Source of the DNA: Candidatus Omnitrophota bacterium
GTDB taxonomy: Bacteria; Omnitrophota; Gorgyraeia; Duberdicusellales; Duberdicusellaceae
Length of the DNA stretch: 41,622 nucleotides
Direction of reading: 5' to 3'
NCBI GenBank assembly: GCA_015486615.1
Contig: WFRI01000017.1
Location: 1 to 41,622 of the forward strand
Each line of letters opens with the position of its first letter. The stretch's first letter is position 1. The position numbers and the translations under genes are program-made. This document shows, in pieces, positions 33,270-41,488 of this stretch. The notes under the pieces were generated by a model. The model saw only the letters and a program-made list of their open reading frames with translations, did not search any database and had not been told where the DNA came from.

Positions 33270-33986
33270 CTAATTATTCCCCGGAAAAAGTATAAGACGG
33301 GGGGTTCCTTCCAAAATAATCTTCTTAGTTGTTTGAATATAAGTAGCCTTCTGAGAATAAGATGTATTTTTCCCTTTAATAATTCTGACATTGCCCTCGG
33401 CCACCATCTTTTCTATTGTTTTGCCTTGAGCATCAAAAAACAGTCTGGCTTTGTCTGAATAAAGCACCATATCATTACTGCTTATTTTAACATTGTTGTG
33501 AAAAACCGCCTGAGATTTATTGTAATCTATTTCCAACGGCCCGTCGCAGGTAACAAAAATAAAACCTGAGTCTTTCTGAGGGATTTTAACTGTAACATTT
33601 TTTTTCAATACTGTCTGTCTGGAAGAAGTGTCCACTTCCATACCTTTAGCCTTGGCATTAAAAATACCCTGCTTTGTCAAAACAACCTTATCATTTGTTT
33701 TCACCTTGCCTGAAGCCTTATTCCAATTCAATACATCGGTTTTCAAAGACAAGCCTTCCGGCGTAACTATGTTAACTTTATTTTGCAACTTAACTTTGTC
33801 CTTGCTTTCAAAGAACATTTTATCAGCCTTAAATTTTACATCGCCGGATTTCTCCTTGATTACGCCCTCTATATGATCGCCCTCTGTATTTTTATAATCC
33901 TGTACAGAAAACCCCTGCATAGGCAAAAGAAGTACTGCTGCCGTACTCAATGCCGCCTTGACAAAAAAGAACTTCACACTATTCAT
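33270..33986 (-). CDS. LptC/LptA-like (OstA family) periplasmic LPS transport protein
   Basis: 238 aa, first gene of lptC/A-lptB-tig. A signal peptide-like N-terminus (about 1-27, VKAALSTAAVLLLPMQGF) implies export. The first part (about 65-130: GLSLKTDVLNWNKASGKV, KTNDKVVLTKQGIFNAKAKG, MEVDTSSRQTVLKKNV) resembles the LptC core; the second (about 140-230) has LptA/OstA repeats (KSQAVFHNNVKISSNDMVLY, ADKARLFF-type, EKMVAEGNVRI). Both build the periplasmic beta-jellyroll bridge. It looks like a two-jellyroll or LptC-LptA fusion; I cannot exclude a long LptA. A promoter lies upstream. Confidence 0.8.
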   Translation of the reverse strand: MNSVKFFFVKAALSTAAVLLLPMQGFSVQDYKNTEGDHIEGVIKEKSGDVKFKADKMFFESKDKVKLQNKVNIVTPEGLSLKTDVLNWNKASGKVKTNDKVVLTKQGIFNAKAKGMEVDTSSRQTVLKKNVTVKIPQKDSGFIFVTCDGPLEIDYNKSQAVFHNNVKISSNDMVLYSDKARLFFDAQGKTIEKMVAEGNVRIIKGKNTSYSQKATYIQTTKKIILEGTPRLILFPGNN

Positions 33987-34007
33987 TTCTGTAAAATTGA
34001 ATAATAT

Positions 34008-34035
34008 ATGTTAAATCTCCTAAAACATTTGTCAA
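34008..34035 (-). promoter_or_regulatory. Promoter of the lptC/A-lptB-tig operon
   Basis: On the minus strand, TTGACA (34030-34035) matches the consensus -35 box fully. A weaker -10 candidate, TAACAT (34008-34013), is 16 bp away. Predicted transcription starts about 34001, some 15 bases before the ATG at 33984-33986. No Shine-Dalgarno is seen. Confidence 0.5.
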
Positions 34036-34134
34036 GCAGATTAGAGGCTAATTACACCCCCTGCTTTTACCTCATTTTTAGATTATTATATCTTAAACCA
34101 GCAGGTTGAAAAGTATTTATCTAAATATTTTATC

Positions 34135-34163
34135 TTGTTATCACCGCCTAAATCTGCTAAAAT
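34135..34163 (+). promoter_or_regulatory. Promoter of tRNA-Thr and the MFS-rnf cluster
   Basis: TTGTTA (34135-34140) and TAAAAT (34158-34163) are 17 bp apart. Transcription would start near 34170, giving a 37-base 5' leader to the tRNA. No other strong promoter is obvious between the tRNA and the MFS gene, which begins 12 bases after the tRNA. Confidence 0.6.
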
Positions 34164-34206
34164 CCCTTTTGGCTGCCTATTAATGACGAAGAGCGGATAA
34201 TAACAA

Positions 34207-34279
34207 GCCGGCGTAGCTCAGTTGGCAGAGCAGGGCATTCGTAATGCCCGGGCCGGAGGTTCGACTCCTCTCGCCGGCT
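34207..34279 (+). tRNA. tRNA-Thr, anticodon CGT
   Basis: 73 bases fold completely: acceptor GCCGGCG with CGCCGGC, D arm GCTC...GAGC, anticodon stem GGGCA/TGCCC with loop TTCGTAA (anticodon CGT, reads ACG), five-base variable loop, T arm GGAGG/CCTCT (one G-U) with loop TTCGACT, and discriminator T. The 3' CCA is not encoded. It lies directly upstream of the MFS gene and is probably co-transcribed with it. Confidence 0.97.
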
Positions 34280-34291
34280 CAAAATATTTCT

Positions 34292-35545
34292 ATGGTCAGT
34301 CCTTATTTAAAACTATTCAGGAACAGAAATTTTACAGCCCTGTGGCTGGGCCAGATAATTTCCCAATTTGGCGACAGACTTACTCAAATGGCTATAATCG
34401 GGCTGGTTTACCAGAAAAGGGGCGCAGATACTTTAAGCCTGGCAGTAATGCTAAGCTTTACAATTATTCCCGTATTCCTTATTAACCCTTTTGCCGGAGC
34501 CTACATAGACCGCTGGGACAAAAGAAATACTATGGCCACTACGGATTTTATAAGAGGATTGTTAATGCTAATTATTGGTCTATACCTTATTAATTTGCAC
34601 AGCCTAATGCCTTTATACGCAGTTATATTCTTTGTCTTTTGCCTGGGAAGATTTTTTATACCGGCGAAAATGGCAATTATCCCCAGCATAATTAAGGACC
34701 CTAAACACATATTTACAGCCAATTCCCTGATTTCCACCACTGCCACTGTAGCGGCAATGTTAGGTTTTGGTATAGGCGGAATTATAGTAGAGAAATTAGG
34801 AGCTAAAGGAGGATTCCTCATTGACAGTTTCACATTTTTCATTTCCAGCCTGCTCCTGCTGTCTATTATCCGGCCTAAAACCAGTAAATTCTCCACTAAA
34901 GATATTATAGATTTAAGCAAAGATGTCTTATCGCAGGAAAAATCCCTGCTTAAAGAAATTAAAGAAGGCACAAAATATATTTTTTCCCACCAGGGCACAT
35001 TATTCAGTCTGAGAAGTTTAAGTGTTCTCTTTTCCTGTATAGGCGCCCTTTATGTTACTTTTATCGTCTTTATCCAAAATACTTTAGGCTCAGCGACTAA
35101 AGATTTAGGATTCTTGGTAGTATGGATGGGAGTCGGCATACTTGCCGGCTCTATGATTTATGGAAGGATAGCACACAAATTCTCCCTGTATAAAACAATA
35201 AACACTATGCTTACAACCAGCAGTTTATTCCTGTTAGGTTTTGTCCTGGCTTTAAAAGAATTCCCCCAGCCGGTATTAGCCAATACTATGGGGCTGGTTT
35301 TAGGCAGTTCCATAGCGCCGATAATTGTGGCGGCTAACTCTTTAATCCACAATAAAAGCCAGGACAAACTCTGGGGCAGAATTTTTAGCGCTCAGGAAGT
35401 AGTTATTCATTTCTTCTTTATTGCATTTATGTTTTTGTCCTCTTTAGCCGCAAAAATATTCTCATCCTTTACAATTATAGTCTTTATTGGTATAATTATT
35501 TTTTCATCCTCTTTAGGACTCTTAATTTTCGGCAGGGAAAGATGA
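34292..35545 (+). CDS. MFS transporter (EntS-like exporter family)
   Basis: 417 aa with about 12 membrane spans. The chosen ATG (34292) lies 12 bases after the tRNA; an upstream in-frame ATG (34244) lies inside the tRNA and is excluded. N-terminal LFRNRNFTALWLGQIISQFG and GAYIDRWDKRNTMATTDFIR (the MFS A-loop) match exporters of the EntS/MFS_3 type. The paired bundles and central cytoplasmic loop are evident. It overlaps rnfC by 4 bp, so it is in the same operon. The transported compound is unknown; an export role is only family-based. Confidence 0.87.
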   Translation: MVSPYLKLFRNRNFTALWLGQIISQFGDRLTQMAIIGLVYQKRGADTLSLAVMLSFTIIPVFLINPFAGAYIDRWDKRNTMATTDFIRGLLMLIIGLYLINLHSLMPLYAVIFFVFCLGRFFIPAKMAIIPSIIKDPKHIFTANSLISTTATVAAMLGFGIGGIIVEKLGAKGGFLIDSFTFFISSLLLLSIIRPKTSKFSTKDIIDLSKDVLSQEKSLLKEIKEGTKYIFSHQGTLFSLRSLSVLFSCIGALYVTFIVFIQNTLGSATKDLGFLVVWMGVGILAGSMIYGRIAHKFSLYKTINTMLTTSSLFLLGFVLALKEFPQPVLANTMGLVLGSSIAPIIVAANSLIHNKSQDKLWGRIFSAQEVVIHFFFIAFMFLSSLAAKIFSSFTIIVFIGIIIFSSSLGLLIFGRER

Positions 35546-36846
35546 TATTTTTAAAAGATAACAAAAAACCTCAGAAAAATTCTTATACCCAAAAAGCGCC
35601 TCTGCCAAAAACAGCGGTTGTGCCTCTGTCTCAGCATATCGGAAGACCCGCAAAGCCAATAGTTGAAAAGAATTCCTTAGTAGAAGAAAACCAGATTATA
35701 GCCAAGGCTGACGGACTCATCAGCAGTAATATCCACTCGCCGGTAAAAGGAAAAGTAAAAGACATAAAAGAATTCAACCATCCTATCCTAAAACACAGCC
35801 CGGCTGTTATAATTGAAACTGATACTAAACAAGAGGCTTATTCTTCTGAGACCGCAGCAAAAGACCCTTCCCAGGTATTAAGCCTGCCTTCGGAAAAACT
35901 TATAGAGGCAATAAGACAGGCCGGAATTGTAGGAATGGGCGGAGCGACTTTTCCTACAGCAGTGAAACTAACGCCGCCGAAAAAAATAGACACTCTTATC
36001 GTTAACGGAGCCGAATGCGAGCCTTTTCTTACCTGCGATTTCAGAATTATGATTGAACATACTGAGTCCATAATTAGAGGTATAGAGATAATAACAAAAA
36101 TACTCCAGCCGGAAAGAGTTATTATAGCCGTAGAAGAAAATAAAAAAGAGGCTATAAAAAGGTTTAACTCCAAACTGCACACAAAAAAATATTCCCTGCC
36201 AAAAGCAGAAGTAATTGTCTTAGCAAGCGCATATCCGCAGGGCGCAGAGAAACAACTTATTTACAATACACTAAAAAGAAAAACACCAGCCGGTAAACTG
36301 CCTTTTGAAGTAGGCGCAGTAGTCCAGAATGTAGGCACGTGTTTTGCTATATACCAGGCTCTATATTTAAACAAGCCTCTTACAGAAAGAGTAGTAACTT
36401 TTGCCGGAGATGCTCTGACAGAACCCAAAAACCTGCTGGTAAAAACCGGCACACTGGTCTCAGAATTATTCAGTCAGGGAATTTTAGAATTTAAAAAAGG
36501 CCCGGCTAAAGTCATTTTCGGCGGGCCAATGATGGGTATAGCCGTGCCTTCACTGGATTTCCCAATTCTTAAGGGAACATCCGGAGTTTTGTTCTTTACT
36601 CAAAGCGCTATTGACCCTGCCCCGGAGCAAACCTGTATAAGATGCGGCCGATGCGTAGATGTCTGCCCGATGAATTTACTGCCGCTTATGTTTGCCAAAC
36701 ACGGAAAGACCCAAGACAAAGAGGCTTTAAAAGACTACTTTATAGAAGACTGTATAGAATGCGGCAGCTGCGCTTATGCCTGCCCGGCAAAAATACCTTT
36801 AGTTAACTATATAAAGTTAGGCAAAGAATTAATCCGAAAAAAATGA
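35542..36846 (+). CDS. rnfC: Rnf electron transport complex subunit C
   Basis: 434 aa. RnfC is the peripheral NADH/FMN-binding subunit of ferredoxin:NAD+ oxidoreductase. It has the N-terminal PLSQHIGRPAKPIV, GMGGATFPTAVKL and VNGAECEPFLTCDFRIMIEH (flavin and NADH-binding domain). Two [4Fe-4S] motifs, CIRCGRCVDVCP and CIECGSCAYACP, lie near the C-terminus (about residues 365-415). It starts in an ATGA overlap with the MFS gene, behind AGGGAAAG, and ends in an ATGA overlap with rnfD. Confidence 0.96.
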   Translation: MIFLKDNKKPQKNSYTQKAPLPKTAVVPLSQHIGRPAKPIVEKNSLVEENQIIAKADGLISSNIHSPVKGKVKDIKEFNHPILKHSPAVIIETDTKQEAYSSETAAKDPSQVLSLPSEKLIEAIRQAGIVGMGGATFPTAVKLTPPKKIDTLIVNGAECEPFLTCDFRIMIEHTESIIRGIEIITKILQPERVIIAVEENKKEAIKRFNSKLHTKKYSLPKAEVIVLASAYPQGAEKQLIYNTLKRKTPAGKLPFEVGAVVQNVGTCFAIYQALYLNKPLTERVVTFAGDALTEPKNLLVKTGTLVSELFSQGILEFKKGPAKVIFGGPMMGIAVPSLDFPILKGTSGVLFFTQSAIDPAPEQTCIRCGRCVDVCPMNLLPLMFAKHGKTQDKEALKDYFIEDCIECGSCAYACPAKIPLVNYIKLGKELIRKK

Positions 36847-37769
36847 AACTATTAGTAGAAATAAGTCCCCACTCTAAAGCAAACTACGATATCCCGTATA
36901 TAATGCGTCAGGTAATTATTGCTTTAATTCCTGCTATTACTGCTTCAATTATCATATTCAAAATAAGGGCAGTAATTGTTCTGGCATCCTGTATAATTTC
37001 CGCAGCAGTAACTGAAGAAGTTACTTTAAGAATACGAAAAAAACCTTCCGCAATAAAAGATTCCAGCGCAATACTGACCGGTATTCTTTTAGCCTTAGTC
37101 CTGCCGCCGAGTCTGCCTTGGTGGGCCGCGTCTTTAGGCGCGATATTCGCTGTGCTTGTAGGGAAACAGTTATTCGGCGGGCTGGGCCAAAATATATTCA
37201 ACCCTGCGCTCTTAGGCCGGGCATTTTTAATGGCTGCATATCCTGTTATGCTGACATCCTGGACACAGCCTTTTACTCTATCAGCAGTAACCTCGGCAAC
37301 TCCTTTATCTTTATGGAAATTCAGCCATATTATAACTAACACAAAATCCCTGTTCTTAGGCAATGTATCCGGAAGTTTAGGGGAAACTTCAGCCATAGCA
37401 ATAATAATCGGCGGCCTTTACCTTATAATTAGAAAAATTGCAGACTGGCGTGCTCCTCTGGGAATGTTTATCAGCATAGCCTCCATATCAACAATTGCCT
37501 ATAGCCTCAACCCTGCTAATGCCTCGCCTTTATTCCATTTATTTGCCGGAGGGGCAATGTTAGGAATGTTTTTTATGGTTACAGACCCGGTGACAACCCC
37601 GGTAACTAAATCCGGCAGGCTTATTTTCGGATTGTGTGTAGGTGCTTTGGTAATGACAATCCGTTTTTTTGCCGGGCTTCCGGAAGGCGTAATGTATTCT
37701 ATACTTTTCTTTAATGCGTTTGTGCCTTTAATAAACAAACTGACTAAACCTAAAAGTTTTGGCAGGTAA
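36843..37769 (+). CDS. rnfD: Rnf electron transport complex subunit D
   Basis: 308 aa with about nine spans. RnfD carries a covalent FMN on Thr. AVTSATPLSLWKF contains the likely flavinylation site (TSAT) and GGLGQNIFNPALLGRAFLMA, MLGMFFMVTDPVTTPVT and FAGLPEGVMYSILFFN are conserved. It follows rnfC with an ATGA overlap and precedes rnfG with a TAATG overlap. An ApbE flavin transferase, which would be needed, is not in the window. Confidence 0.95.
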   Translation: MKLLVEISPHSKANYDIPYIMRQVIIALIPAITASIIIFKIRAVIVLASCIISAAVTEEVTLRIRKKPSAIKDSSAILTGILLALVLPPSLPWWAASLGAIFAVLVGKQLFGGLGQNIFNPALLGRAFLMAAYPVMLTSWTQPFTLSAVTSATPLSLWKFSHIITNTKSLFLGNVSGSLGETSAIAIIIGGLYLIIRKIADWRAPLGMFISIASISTIAYSLNPANASPLFHLFAGGAMLGMFFMVTDPVTTPVTKSGRLIFGLCVGALVMTIRFFAGLPEGVMYSILFFNAFVPLINKLTKPKSFGR

Positions 37770-38326
37770 TGAGAACTTTAAAAATTATATTAACTTTGGC
37801 TTTAACCTGTATTTTCTCCGCCGGAGTGCTAAGTTTATCCGACAAACTTGCTGAACATAAAATAAAAGAAAACCAAAAAAAAGCCATAAACCAGGCTATT
37901 TTCAAAATGATAAAACAAGCCGCAAAAATTCAGGCTTTAGCCGGTAAAAAAATTCAAATCTACAAAGCCTTTGATAAAAACGGCCATACTGCCGGATTTG
38001 CTTTTATTGCTGAAGGCTCCGGCTACCAGGGGAAAATATCCATACTTTGTGCAACGGACGTTTCTTTTAGAAAACTTTTAGGCATAGAAATAATTGAATC
38101 TATGGAAACCCCCGGATTAGGCGCCAGAATAAGCGAAGATTGGTTTAAACAACAGTTTCGGGGGCTGTCAGTCTTAAAACCTATAACTTACGGCAAAAAA
38201 GCAGATTTAAACAACAACCAAATACAGGCAATTACCGGCGCAACAATATCATCGCGCTCAGTAGTAAGAATTATAAATAATGCTATGAAAAAAGCGGAGA
38301 AAACAGCAAAAAATGAGCAAAACTAA
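37769..38326 (+). CDS. rnfG: Rnf electron transport complex subunit G
   Basis: 185 aa. A single N-terminal span anchors a periplasmic FMN domain. EGSGYQGKISILCATD and ESMETPGLGARISEDWFKQQ are conserved, and QAITGATISSRSV carries the flavinylation motif (GAT followed by SS) near residue 167. The 3' end overlaps rnfE by 14 bp, so translation is coupled. Confidence 0.94.
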   Translation: MRTLKIILTLALTCIFSAGVLSLSDKLAEHKIKENQKKAINQAIFKMIKQAAKIQALAGKKIQIYKAFDKNGHTAGFAFIAEGSGYQGKISILCATDVSFRKLLGIEIIESMETPGLGARISEDWFKQQFRGLSVLKPITYGKKADLNNNQIQAITGATISSRSVVRIINNAMKKAEKTAKNEQN

Positions 38327-38921
38327 ATTACTGCCGATATTTAAAAAAGGCCTTTGGGAAAATCATCCTACATTCAGGCAGCTTTTAGGTATGTGTCCGA
38401 CTTTAGCAGTTACAACTTCTGCTTTAAACGGCTTGTCTATGGGCTTGGCTGTAATGTTTGTCTTGGTATTCTCTACCTTCATAGTCTCTTTGATAAGAAG
38501 ACTTGTGCCTGCGCAGGTGCGTATTGCTGTTTATACTATAATTATTGCGACTTTTGTCACTATTGCCGATATTTTCTTAAAGGCCAATTTTCCCCAAGTT
38601 AGCAAAGATTTAGGCCCTTATGTGCCTTTAATTGTAGTCAACTGCATAATTTTAGGCAGGTGCGAGGCTTTTGCCAGCAAAAATACGCCGTTAAAATCCG
38701 TAATTGATGCTTTAGGCATAAGCAGCGGATTTTTGTGGGGGCTTATGCTTTTAGGTTCAATAAGGGAATTCTTCGGCAGCGGGAGCATATTCGGGATAAC
38801 CCTTCTCGCCAAAGGATTTAAGCCGCTGATAGTAATGATACTGCCTGCAGGAGCATTTTTGGTTTTAGGTTTTTTAGTATCCCTGATAAACTTTATTGAA
38901 AAAAGGATGAAAAAATGCTGA
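38313..38921 (+). CDS. rnfE: Rnf electron transport complex subunit E
   Basis: 202 aa with six spans. RnfE and RnfA form the inverted pair that holds an inter-membrane iron-sulfur cluster. GMCPTLAVTTSALNGLSMG and VNCIILGRCEAFAS provide the conserved Cys residues. LLGSIREFFGSGS is a family block. It overlaps rnfA by 7 bp. Confidence 0.95.
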   Translation: MSKTKLLPIFKKGLWENHPTFRQLLGMCPTLAVTTSALNGLSMGLAVMFVLVFSTFIVSLIRRLVPAQVRIAVYTIIIATFVTIADIFLKANFPQVSKDLGPYVPLIVVNCIILGRCEAFASKNTPLKSVIDALGISSGFLWGLMLLGSIREFFGSGSIFGITLLAKGFKPLIVMILPAGAFLVLGFLVSLINFIEKRMKKC

Positions 38922-39496
38922 AAGATTTAGCCCTGATATTTATAAGCGCGGTATTGACCAACAACTTTGTGCTTACTTATTTTTTGGGGATATGCCCGTT
39001 TTTGGGAGTCTCCGGACAGATGGAATCTGCATGGGGAATGGGAACAGCAGTTACATTTGTAATGACTTTGTCTTCAGCGATATGCTGGGTATTTTACCAC
39101 TTTATTTTAGTAAAATTCAACATAATATTTTTAGAATATGTTGTTTTTATTTTAGTAATAGCCTCGCTGGTACAAATAGTAGAAATGTTTATCCGTAAAT
39201 TTTCTCCCCCGCTTTACGAAATGCTGGGGATATACCTTCCTTTGATTACTACTAACTGTGCTATATTAGGAATGGCCTTGTTTATGGTAACTAAAAAATA
39301 CGGGTTTATAGAAAGCGTAGTTTTTGGATTCTCTGCGGGCCTGGGATTTTCCTTAGTTTTGATAATTATGGCCGGAATAAGAGAAGAATTAAAATATGCT
39401 GATGTGCCTAAAAATTTCCAGGGAGCAGGAATAACTTTGATAACTGCAGGAATACTCGCTTTAATATTTATGGGATTTTCCGGAATAACCAGTTAA
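38915..39496 (+). CDS. rnfA: Rnf electron transport complex subunit A
   Basis: 193 aa with six spans, homologous to RnfE but inverted in the membrane. FLGICPFLGVSG and TTNCAILGMALFM hold the two cluster Cys. GFSAGLGFSLVLIIMAGIRE is conserved. The AAGGATG site lies close to the ATG, and rnfB follows after 3 bp. Confidence 0.95.
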   Translation: MLKDLALIFISAVLTNNFVLTYFLGICPFLGVSGQMESAWGMGTAVTFVMTLSSAICWVFYHFILVKFNIIFLEYVVFILVIASLVQIVEMFIRKFSPPLYEMLGIYLPLITTNCAILGMALFMVTKKYGFIESVVFGFSAGLGFSLVLIIMAGIREELKYADVPKNFQGAGITLITAGILALIFMGFSGITS

Positions 39497-39499
39497 AAA

Positions 39500-40309
39500 A
39501 TGGACAATATTTTAATATCCATATTAAGTTTAACTGCAATGGGAATATGCTTTGGAGCAATCCTGGCAGTTTTAGACAAAAAACTTAAAGTAGAATCAAA
39601 CCCTCTGGTAGAAGAAGTAGAAAAACTTCTGCCGGGAATAAACTGCGGAGCCTGCGGTTATCCCGGCTGCCGCAAGTTTGCCGAAGAAGCGGTAAAAAAT
39701 AAAAGTTTAGGCAAAGGCTGTATCCCCGGCGGTAAAGAAACCAATGATAAAATAGCCCGTCTTTTAGGAATCTCTGCCTCTTCTGCCAATGCAAAAAAAG
39801 CAGTTATATTTTGCTCCGGAACGAACAACGCAAAAAAAATATCTTCTAAATACAGAGGGATAATCTCCTGCGCTGCTGTCAACCTGGCTAATGCCGGGCC
39901 CGACTGTAAATACGGTTGTATAGGATTAGGCGACTGCGTTAAAGTGTGCCCTGCACAGGCAATATCCATAGAAAACGGCTTATGCGTAATTGACCCCAAG
40001 AAATGCATCGGCTGCGGTCTGTGTGTTAAAGCCTGCCCAAGAAATATAATTCATATGGTCGACCCCGGGAATAAAGATTTCATTGTAAAAGTAGCCTGCA
40101 GTAACCCGGGCCCTATGCAGGAAGTAAAAAAAGTCTGCTCTGCCGGATGTATTGGCTGCGGCCTGTGCACAAAAATAATCCCCGACTCGCCTTTCTATAT
40201 GGAGAAAAAACTTGCTGCTGCCGACAATAGTAAAATAACCAGCAAGAAACAAATTCAGCCGGCAATTGATAAGTGCCCGGCAAAGGTTATAAAAATAATC
40301 GATGTTTAG
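39500..40309 (+). CDS. rnfB: Rnf electron transport complex subunit B
   Basis: 269 aa. RnfB accepts electrons from ferredoxin. An N-terminal span leads to the Cys-rich domain (CGACGYPGC and a following Cys) and then to a 2[4Fe-4S] ferredoxin region, CIGLGDCVKVCPAQAISIE and CIGCGLCVKACPRNII. A third, partial cluster block follows (CIGCGLCTKIIP... KCPAKVIK), so the C-terminal part may carry an extra or imperfect cluster. The gene overlaps the RseC-like gene by 8 bp. Confidence 0.95.
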   Translation: MDNILISILSLTAMGICFGAILAVLDKKLKVESNPLVEEVEKLLPGINCGACGYPGCRKFAEEAVKNKSLGKGCIPGGKETNDKIARLLGISASSANAKKAVIFCSGTNNAKKISSKYRGIISCAAVNLANAGPDCKYGCIGLGDCVKVCPAQAISIENGLCVIDPKKCIGCGLCVKACPRNIIHMVDPGNKDFIVKVACSNPGPMQEVKKVCSAGCIGCGLCTKIIPDSPFYMEKKLAAADNSKITSKKQIQPAIDKCPAKVIKIIDV

Positions 40310-40694
40310 AAAAACCGGTATTATAACCGGAAAAACCGAAAAAAGCATAACTGTGGCCTTGCTCAACTTGAAAATATGCAGGCATCGTTCTGGTATTTTT
40401 TGCGCATTAAAAAACAATCCGGAAATAAAAATTCCCTTAAACAAAGACAGCACGTTGTCTCTAAACGACAAAGTAACACTATATACAAGCAGCAAAAGTA
40501 TAGTTCTGTTAAGCCTGCTTATGTTTTTGACGCCTTCTGTTTTATTTATAGCCGTGTTGTATTTAACCCCGGGCAGTAATGTCCAGAAACTACTGTTTGC
40601 TTTTTTAAGCATTGCGGTATATTTTATTGCCGGCAAATTTACCTTTATGAGGCTGTTAAACACCGCCTGTTTGAAAATAGAGAAAAATGGTTAA
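40302..40694 (+). CDS. RseC/MucC-like membrane protein
   Basis: 130 aa. The N-terminal domain (KTGIITGKTEKSITVALL) is followed by two adjacent spans (about 67-89 and 93-110), the RseC layout. In E. coli RseC helps the Rsx complex reduce SoxR, so linkage to rnfB supports this call. The N-terminal Cys set is reduced: only two Cys (ICRHRSGIFC) where RseC has about four, which puts cluster binding in doubt. It overlaps both neighbours by 8 bp. Confidence 0.7.
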   Translation: MFRKTGIITGKTEKSITVALLNLKICRHRSGIFCALKNNPEIKIPLNKDSTLSLNDKVTLYTSSKSIVLLSLLMFLTPSVLFIAVLYLTPGSNVQKLLFAFLSIAVYFIAGKFTFMRLLNTACLKIEKNG

Positions 40695-41286
40695 TATAGC
40701 AATTTTTGCTTCAGGCAGCGGAAGTAATTTTGAAGCAATAACAAAATATCTGCAGAAAAGAAAAACCGCAAAAGTATCCCTGCTTATATACGACAACTCT
40801 AAAGCCTATGCGAGGATAAGAGCGGAAAAACTAAAAGTAAAATCTGTATTCGTCAATCCCAAGAAATTCAAGAGTAAGGAAGCGTTTGAAAAAGAACTAA
40901 TTAAAATACTCAAAGCCTATAAAATAAAAGCCGTAATCCTGGCCGGGTTTATGAGGATATTAAGCCCTTATTTTGTCCAAAGTTTTGCTAACCGGATAAT
41001 TAACATCCACCCTTCCCTTTTGCCGGCTTTCAAAGGAACAGACGCCATAAAAAAAGCCTACCTGTACTCCGTAAAGATTACCGGGATAACTGTGCACTTT
41101 GTAGATAAAAAAATAGACCACGGCCCAATTATCTGGCAGGAACCAGTAAAAGTTACCCCGCAGGACACCTTAAAAACATTAGAGGAAAAAATACATAAAA
41201 CAGAACACAAAATATACCCTAAAATAGTAGAATATTTCTGCCGGGGCAGGATTAAAATAAAAAGAAGGAAGGTAGAAATTGCATAG
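40687..41286 (+). CDS. purN: Phosphoribosylglycinamide formyltransferase
   Basis: 199 aa, normal length. PurN formylates GAR with 10-formyl-THF in purine synthesis. FASGSGSNFEAITKYLQ is the phosphate-binding loop, GFMRILSPYFVQSFANRIIN and IHPSLLPAFKGTDAIKKAYL hold the catalytic Asn and His, and ITVHFVDKKIDHGPIIWQE the catalytic Asp. It overlaps the RseC-like gene by 8 bp and is the last plus-strand gene. A hairpin follows at 41350-41389. Confidence 0.95.
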   Translation: MVNIAIFASGSGSNFEAITKYLQKRKTAKVSLLIYDNSKAYARIRAEKLKVKSVFVNPKKFKSKEAFEKELIKILKAYKIKAVILAGFMRILSPYFVQSFANRIINIHPSLLPAFKGTDAIKKAYLYSVKITGITVHFVDKKIDHGPIIWQEPVKVTPQDTLKTLEEKIHKTEHKIYPKIVEYFCRGRIKIKRRKVEIA

Positions 41287-41349
41287 GGAAATTACTCTTG
41301 AAATATTAACTGTGTTTTCTTAAATTTCTGATTATTCCAAGGAAAATAC

Positions 41350-41389
41350 AAATCAGGGACTGTTGCAAAATGCAACAGCACTTTGATTT
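41350..41389. terminator. Hairpin between purN and the convergent glycosyltransferase
   Basis: CTGTTGCA and TGCAACAG (8-bp stem, three-base loop, 41360-41378) are nested in outer arms AAATCA and TGATTT. It lies between two convergent genes and could end both. No strong T run follows on either strand, so the terminator call is tentative. Confidence 0.45.
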
Positions 41390-41488
41390 TAAAGGATTTT
41401 TCTGCCCGCAAGGCTAAGGAAAAACTATGAGAAAAGATTTCTAAATGCCGGTACTTTTTAAGAGACAAACCCCTTTAGAGAATTCTCT

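Noticed and set aside
34244..34291. Upstream ATG for the MFS transporter
   Set aside because: It lies within the tRNA-Thr gene; the ATG at 34292 begins directly before the conserved N-terminus.
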